From the NCBI RefSeq assembly GCF_004519545.1, contig NZ_SDKM01000021.1, positions 1-64,000 of the forward strand: 64,000 bases of DNA, given 5' to 3'. The stretch comes from Nocardioides guangzhouensis (GTDB lineage Bacteria; Actinomycetota; Actinomycetes; Propionibacteriales; Nocardioidaceae). Below the pieces are notes generated by a model. It was not told where the DNA came from. It did not search any database and worked only from the letters and a program-made list of their open reading frames with translations. How positions within the stretch are numbered: the first letter of the stretch is position 1; the number at the start of each line of letters is the position of its first letter. The translations under genes were made by a program, and so were the position numbers. Shown in pieces: positions 60,776-64,000 of the stretch.

Positions 60776-60805
60776 GTCAGGGCCGGGGTGCTCCCCCGGC
60801 AGGGC

Positions 60806-62308
60806 TCAGCTGAGCCAGTCGGTCAGGGGGTGGATGCCGAAGTAGAGGACGAACAGCGCCGACACCACCCACATGAGCAGCTTCACCTCGGCGGCCTTGC
60901 CGCGCACGATCTTGAGGAAGACGAAGGCGATGAAGCCGGCGCCGATGCCGGCCGTGATGGAGTACGTGAACGGCATCAGCACGATCGTGAGGAACGCCGG
61001 TATCGCGATCTCGAGGTCGTCCCAGTCGATGCCCTTGACCTGCTGCATCATCAGGAATCCGACCAGGACCAGCGCCGGTACGGCGGCCTCGGACGGCACG
61101 ATCGCGACCAGCGGTGCGAAGAAGGTCGCGAGCAGGAACAGCACGCCCGTGATCACGCTGGCCAGGCCGGTGCGGGCGCCCTCGGCGACGCCGGACGCGC
61201 TCTCGATGTACGACGTGTTGCTGGAGACGCCGGCCGCGCCACCCGCCGCTGCGGCGATCGAGTCGACGACCAGGATCCGCTCCATGTTCGGCGGGTTGCC
61301 CTCCTCGTCGAGCAGCCCGGCCTCGGACCCGATCGCGGTCATCGTGCCGAGGGTGTCGAAGAAGTCGGCGAGCAGCAGCGTGAACACGAACAGCGCGGCG
61401 ACCACGATGCCGGCGTTCTCCCAGGCCCCGAGCAGGTTGAACTCGCCGAGCAGGCCGAAGTCCGGCGTACCGACGACGTCCTTGGGCCAGCCCGGGACGC
61501 TCAGCCCCCACGCGGTCGGGTTGTAGAGGCTGCCGTCGACGTGGCCGTCGTCCGCCGGGACCGTGAACGGGCCGGTGCCGCCGACGTCGGCGATCGTCTC
61601 GACGATGATCGCGACCAGGGTGGTCACCGCCATCGAGATGAGGATGGCGCCCTTGACCCGGCGCGCGTGCAGCGCGATCAGCAGCAGCAGGCCGAACACG
61701 AACACCGCGACCGGCCAGCCCTGGAGCTGGCCGTCCCAGCCGAGCGTGACCGGGACCGTGGTGCTCGGGAGCAGTGGCGTGCGGTGCACGAACCCGGCGT
61801 CGACCAGGCCGATCAGGGCGATGAAGAGGCCGATGCCGACCGAGATCGCGACCTTGAGCTGGGTGGGCACCGCGGAGAAGACCGCCCGCCGGAAGCCGGT
61901 GAGCACCAGCACCAGGATCACGATGCCCTCGAGCACGACCAGGCCCATCGCATCGGCCCAGGTCATCTCCTTGGCGAGCACGAACGCGACGAACGCGTTC
62001 AGGCCCAGGCCCGTGGCCAGCGCCAGCGGGTAGTTCGCGACGACACCCATGAGGATCGTCATCACGCCGGCCACGAGCGCGGTCGCCGCCGCGATCATGG
62101 CCAGGTCGGGCGCGTCGCCGCCGCCGAGGAACTGCCCGTCGACGTCGGGTGCGTAGCCGAGGATCAGCGGGTTCAGCACGATGATGTAGGCCATCGTGAA
62201 GAAGGTGACGACACCGCCGCGGACCTCGCGGCCGAGGGTGGACCCACGCTCCGAGATCTTGAAGAACGAGTCGATGCGGTGCGTCCGGGTCATCAGGTCG
62301 TTGCTCAC
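60806..62308 (-). CDS. NCS2-family purine permease (AzgA-like)
   Basis: A 500-residue membrane protein with about 12-14 helices. Seen: FFTMAYIIVLNPLILG, NYPLALATGLGLNAFVAF, DFFDTLGTMTAIGSEAGL, and GVSSNTSYIESASGVAEGARTG. These are typical of hypoxanthine/guanine/adenine permeases. GTG 62308 is chosen. It is divergent from a DUF2530 gene, a pairing conserved in actinobacteria. Confidence 0.93.
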   Translation of the reverse strand: MSNDLMTRTHRIDSFFKISERGSTLGREVRGGVVTFFTMAYIIVLNPLILGYAPDVDGQFLGGGDAPDLAMIAAATALVAGVMTILMGVVANYPLALATGLGLNAFVAFVLAKEMTWADAMGLVVLEGIVILVLVLTGFRRAVFSAVPTQLKVAISVGIGLFIALIGLVDAGFVHRTPLLPSTTVPVTLGWDGQLQGWPVAVFVFGLLLLIALHARRVKGAILISMAVTTLVAIIVETIADVGGTGPFTVPADDGHVDGSLYNPTAWGLSVPGWPKDVVGTPDFGLLGEFNLLGAWENAGIVVAALFVFTLLLADFFDTLGTMTAIGSEAGLLDEEGNPPNMERILVVDSIAAAAGGAAGVSSNTSYIESASGVAEGARTGLASVITGVLFLLATFFAPLVAIVPSEAAVPALVLVGFLMMQQVKGIDWDDLEIAIPAFLTIVLMPFTYSITAGIGAGFIAFVFLKIVRGKAAEVKLLMWVVSALFVLYFGIHPLTDWLS

Positions 62309-62379
62309 GGGACCGCATCGTGGCAGATATCTGTGTCGTGCAACAGACGCGGGTGTCACGGCGGGATCACACCGTCGAC

Positions 62380-62385
62380 TAGATT
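62380..62385 (+). promoter_or_regulatory. -10 box of the DUF2530 gene (leaderless promoter candidate)
   Basis: TAGATT ends 6 nt before the GTG at 62392. No clear -35. Confidence 0.45.
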
Positions 62386-62391
62386 GAGGTC

Positions 62392-62679
62392 GTGGAGCCG
62401 CCCGAGCAGCCGAAGACCCACGAGATCGGCAAGCGCACCTACATCGTGGCCGACGTCGAGCCCCTCGACGTCGACGGCGTCCGGACGGTCGAGGTCGGCG
62501 TGGGGCTCTGGATGCTCGCGTTCATCGGACTGCTGCCGTTCTACGGCCGGCTCGAGGACAGCGGGCGGGTCTGGTGGCTGTGGACCTGCCTGGCCGGGTT
62601 CGGCCTGGGGCTGTTCGGCCTGGAGTACTGCCGTCGCCGCCGCAACCGCCGCCGCGAGGGCAAGCCGCTCGCGATCTGA
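62392..62679 (+). CDS. DUF2530-type small membrane protein
   Basis: A 95-residue protein with two membrane helices (about 33-52 and 58-78), then a basic tail RRRRNRRREGK. The N-terminus VEPLDVDGVRTVEVG fits DUF2530. Function unknown. Beside the NCS2 permease and DUF3027, as in other actinobacteria. It is convergent with DUF3027. Confidence 0.82.
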   Translation: MEPPEQPKTHEIGKRTYIVADVEPLDVDGVRTVEVGVGLWMLAFIGLLPFYGRLEDSGRVWWLWTCLAGFGLGLFGLEYCRRRRNRRREGKPLAI

Positions 62680-62688
62680 CCGGGTCGG

Positions 62689-63462
62689 TCAGAAGGACTC
62701 GATCTCGTCCAGCGTCATCGTGTCGAACACCGGGTCCGGAAGCGGCACCGGCTGCTGCTTCTTGCCGAGCTGCACCTCGGAGTGCGCACCGCAGCCGTGG
62801 TCCAGCGACACGACCCGGCCGTCGTCGTTGGCGTTGCCGTTGGCGCAGACGCCGAACAGCTCCGACAGCGGGCCGGCGATCCGGAGCAGGAAGCCGCACG
62901 ACGTGCACGAGCCCGGGGCGGACTGCGCCAACGGCGAGGACGGCCCGCCGTCGCCGTCGTACCACCGCTGGGCGGCGAGCTGTCGGCCCTCGACCGAGAG
63001 CGTGCGGACCCGGCCGAGGCCGAGGTCCTGCGCGACCTGACGCACCTGCGCCTTGTCGTCGGCGTCGAGAGGGTCGTCGCCGAAGGAGTACGTCGGCACG
63101 AGGCGCGGGTCGTCGTCCTCGACCGGGAGCAGGTCGCCCGGGGACAGGTCGCCCGGCTTGATCCGCTCCTTCCACGGCACCCACTCCGGCGCGACGATCG
63201 CGTCGTCGCCGGGGGTCAGCACGACCTCGTCGAACGTGACCGCCTTCTGGCGAGGGGCGCGGGCCACGGTGACCGACCAGCGCCAGCCGCGGTAGCCGGC
63301 ACGGGTGCAGGCGAAGAAGTGGCTGACCACCCGCTCGCCCTCGACCTCGTGACCGAGGTGCTCCCCCACGTCGGCGCTCCCCACCTGGTCGGTCAGGAAC
63401 GCGCGGGCGGCGTCGACGGCACCCACGAGGGCGGCGTCGGGACGGGTCCGCGCAGCAGTCAT
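62689..63462 (-). CDS. DUF3027-type protein with a zinc-binding C-terminus
   Basis: A 257-residue cytosolic protein. The N-terminal half has HFFACTRAGYRGWRWSVTVAR. The C-terminal part has GSCTSCGFLL, then VCANGNANDDGRVV and DHGCGAHSEV, whose Cys/His could bind zinc. Function unknown. ATG 63462. The next gene upstream is a divergent MFS. Confidence 0.85.
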   Translation of the reverse strand: MTAARTRPDAALVGAVDAARAFLTDQVGSADVGEHLGHEVEGERVVSHFFACTRAGYRGWRWSVTVARAPRQKAVTFDEVVLTPGDDAIVAPEWVPWKERIKPGDLSPGDLLPVEDDDPRLVPTYSFGDDPLDADDKAQVRQVAQDLGLGRVRTLSVEGRQLAAQRWYDGDGGPSSPLAQSAPGSCTSCGFLLRIAGPLSELFGVCANGNANDDGRVVSLDHGCGAHSEVQLGKKQQPVPLPDPVFDTMTLDEIESF

Positions 63463-63576
63463 CACAGTGCGCGATTGTGTCCCATGCCCGCCCGTATTGT
63501 CTTGTCGGGTCAGGAAATCGGGGTGTCCGGGGGGTCCGACGGGGGTGAGCTGCGGCGTACGGGGCAGGATGGCGGC

Positions 63577-64000
63577 ATGACCCAGCAGCCGCCCGCGGAC
63601 CGCGAGCGGTCGCACGCGTCGGGCGAGGAGTCCTGGGCCGAGGACGGCGCTCCGCACACCGCCGGCGACGGTGCGAAGCGGGCGGCCCGGGCCGGTGCCA
63701 CCGGGGCCCGGGCGGTGGCCCGCGGCACCGCCCGCGCCGGTCGCGCGACGTACCGCTTCGCCCGCCGCGCCTCGCAGGCCGAGGGGGCCGGACAGTCCGG
63801 GTTGTCCCGCCTGATCGAGCTGCACGCGTTCAACGCCGCCGGCGACGCCGCGGTGGCCATCTCGCTGGCCGGCACCCTGTTCTTCCAGGTCCCGACCGGG
63901 GAGGCGCGGGGCCAGGTGGCGCTGTTCCTCGGCATGACGATGCTGCCGTTCGCGATCGTGGCGCCGCTGATCGGGCCGTTCCTCGACCGGTTCAGCCACG
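63577..64000 (+). CDS. MFS transporter, N-terminal part (cut by window end)
   Basis: The first 141 codons of an MFS-type protein. About 75 basic, disordered residues ([20 protein letters not shown]) precede the first helices (AAGDAAVAISLAGTLFF, FLGMTMLPFAIVAPLIGP). The gene runs off the window at 64000. ATG 63577 has CAGGA upstream. This MFS gene beside DUF3027 is a common actinobacterial arrangement. Confidence 0.8.
   Translation, partial: MTQQPPADRERSHASGEESWAEDGAPHTAGDGAKRAARAGATGARAVARGTARAGRATYRFARRASQAEGAGQSGLSRLIELHAFNAAGDAAVAISLAGTLFFQVPTGEARGQVALFLGMTMLPFAIVAPLIGPFLDRFSH

Overview
This window is high-GC DNA from the chromosome of a mycothiol-making actinobacterium, probably of the Nocardioidaceae and Nocardioides-like. 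The clues are a mycothiol-dependent formaldehyde dehydrogenase, actinobacterial DUF2530 and DUF3027 genes beside an NCS2 permease, actinobacterial ribosomal-protein tails, frequent GTG starts, and several genes whose start codon sits 6-7 nt after a TANNNT -10 box (apparently leaderless). I see no rRNA, tRNA, insertion sequence, prophage or CRISPR array. The family assignment is inference from gene content.

Layout. 45-3729: mscR plus a metallo-beta-lactamase-fold partner, then a SigE-type ECF sigma factor with a membrane-anchored partner. 3839-13936 (minus strand): glmS, acpS, a ZIP transporter, nnrE (NAD(P)HX repair), alr, an alpha/beta hydrolase, a GNAT-TsaE fusion, tsaB, rimI and tsaD. These are cell-wall precursor, cofactor-repair and tRNA t6A genes, many with 4-nt overlaps. 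14006-17100 (plus): coaA, then a two-gene EACC1 plus caspase-like module that looks like a conflict or cell-death system. 17109-19472 (minus): rplM-rpsI-glmM. 19766-28508: gltA; a MarR-controlled MFS pump; a secreted M43 metalloprotease; an ABC-F protein; a PAP2-type membrane enzyme; an RsmC-like methyltransferase; truA. 28726-33530: a PfkB kinase, then the alpha-operon genes (infA, rpmJ, rpsM, rpsK, rpsD, rpoA, rplQ). 33750-36132: an APH-like kinase, an LLM flavin oxidoreductase and a frameshifted small membrane-protein gene. 36133-48641: the S10 and spc operons with secY-adk-map, all on the minus strand. 49030-53179: an MFS transporter, a homocysteine methyltransferase-like enzyme with a divergent TetR, a small membrane protein and trmB. 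53302-54063: a lipoprotein. 54403-58695: the str operon (rpsL-rpsG-fusA-tuf). 58872-64000: an MFS/MarR pair, an NCS2 purine permease, DUF2530, DUF3027 and the start of another MFS gene.

Most genes are housekeeping. The accessory signals are: the EACC1/caspase module; a 22-bp-period repeat family in three clusters, one of which is read in frame inside alr just before the PLP lysine; a 152-bp near-palindrome upstream of nnrE; shorter dispersed palindromic repeats; and the GNAT-TsaE fusion.
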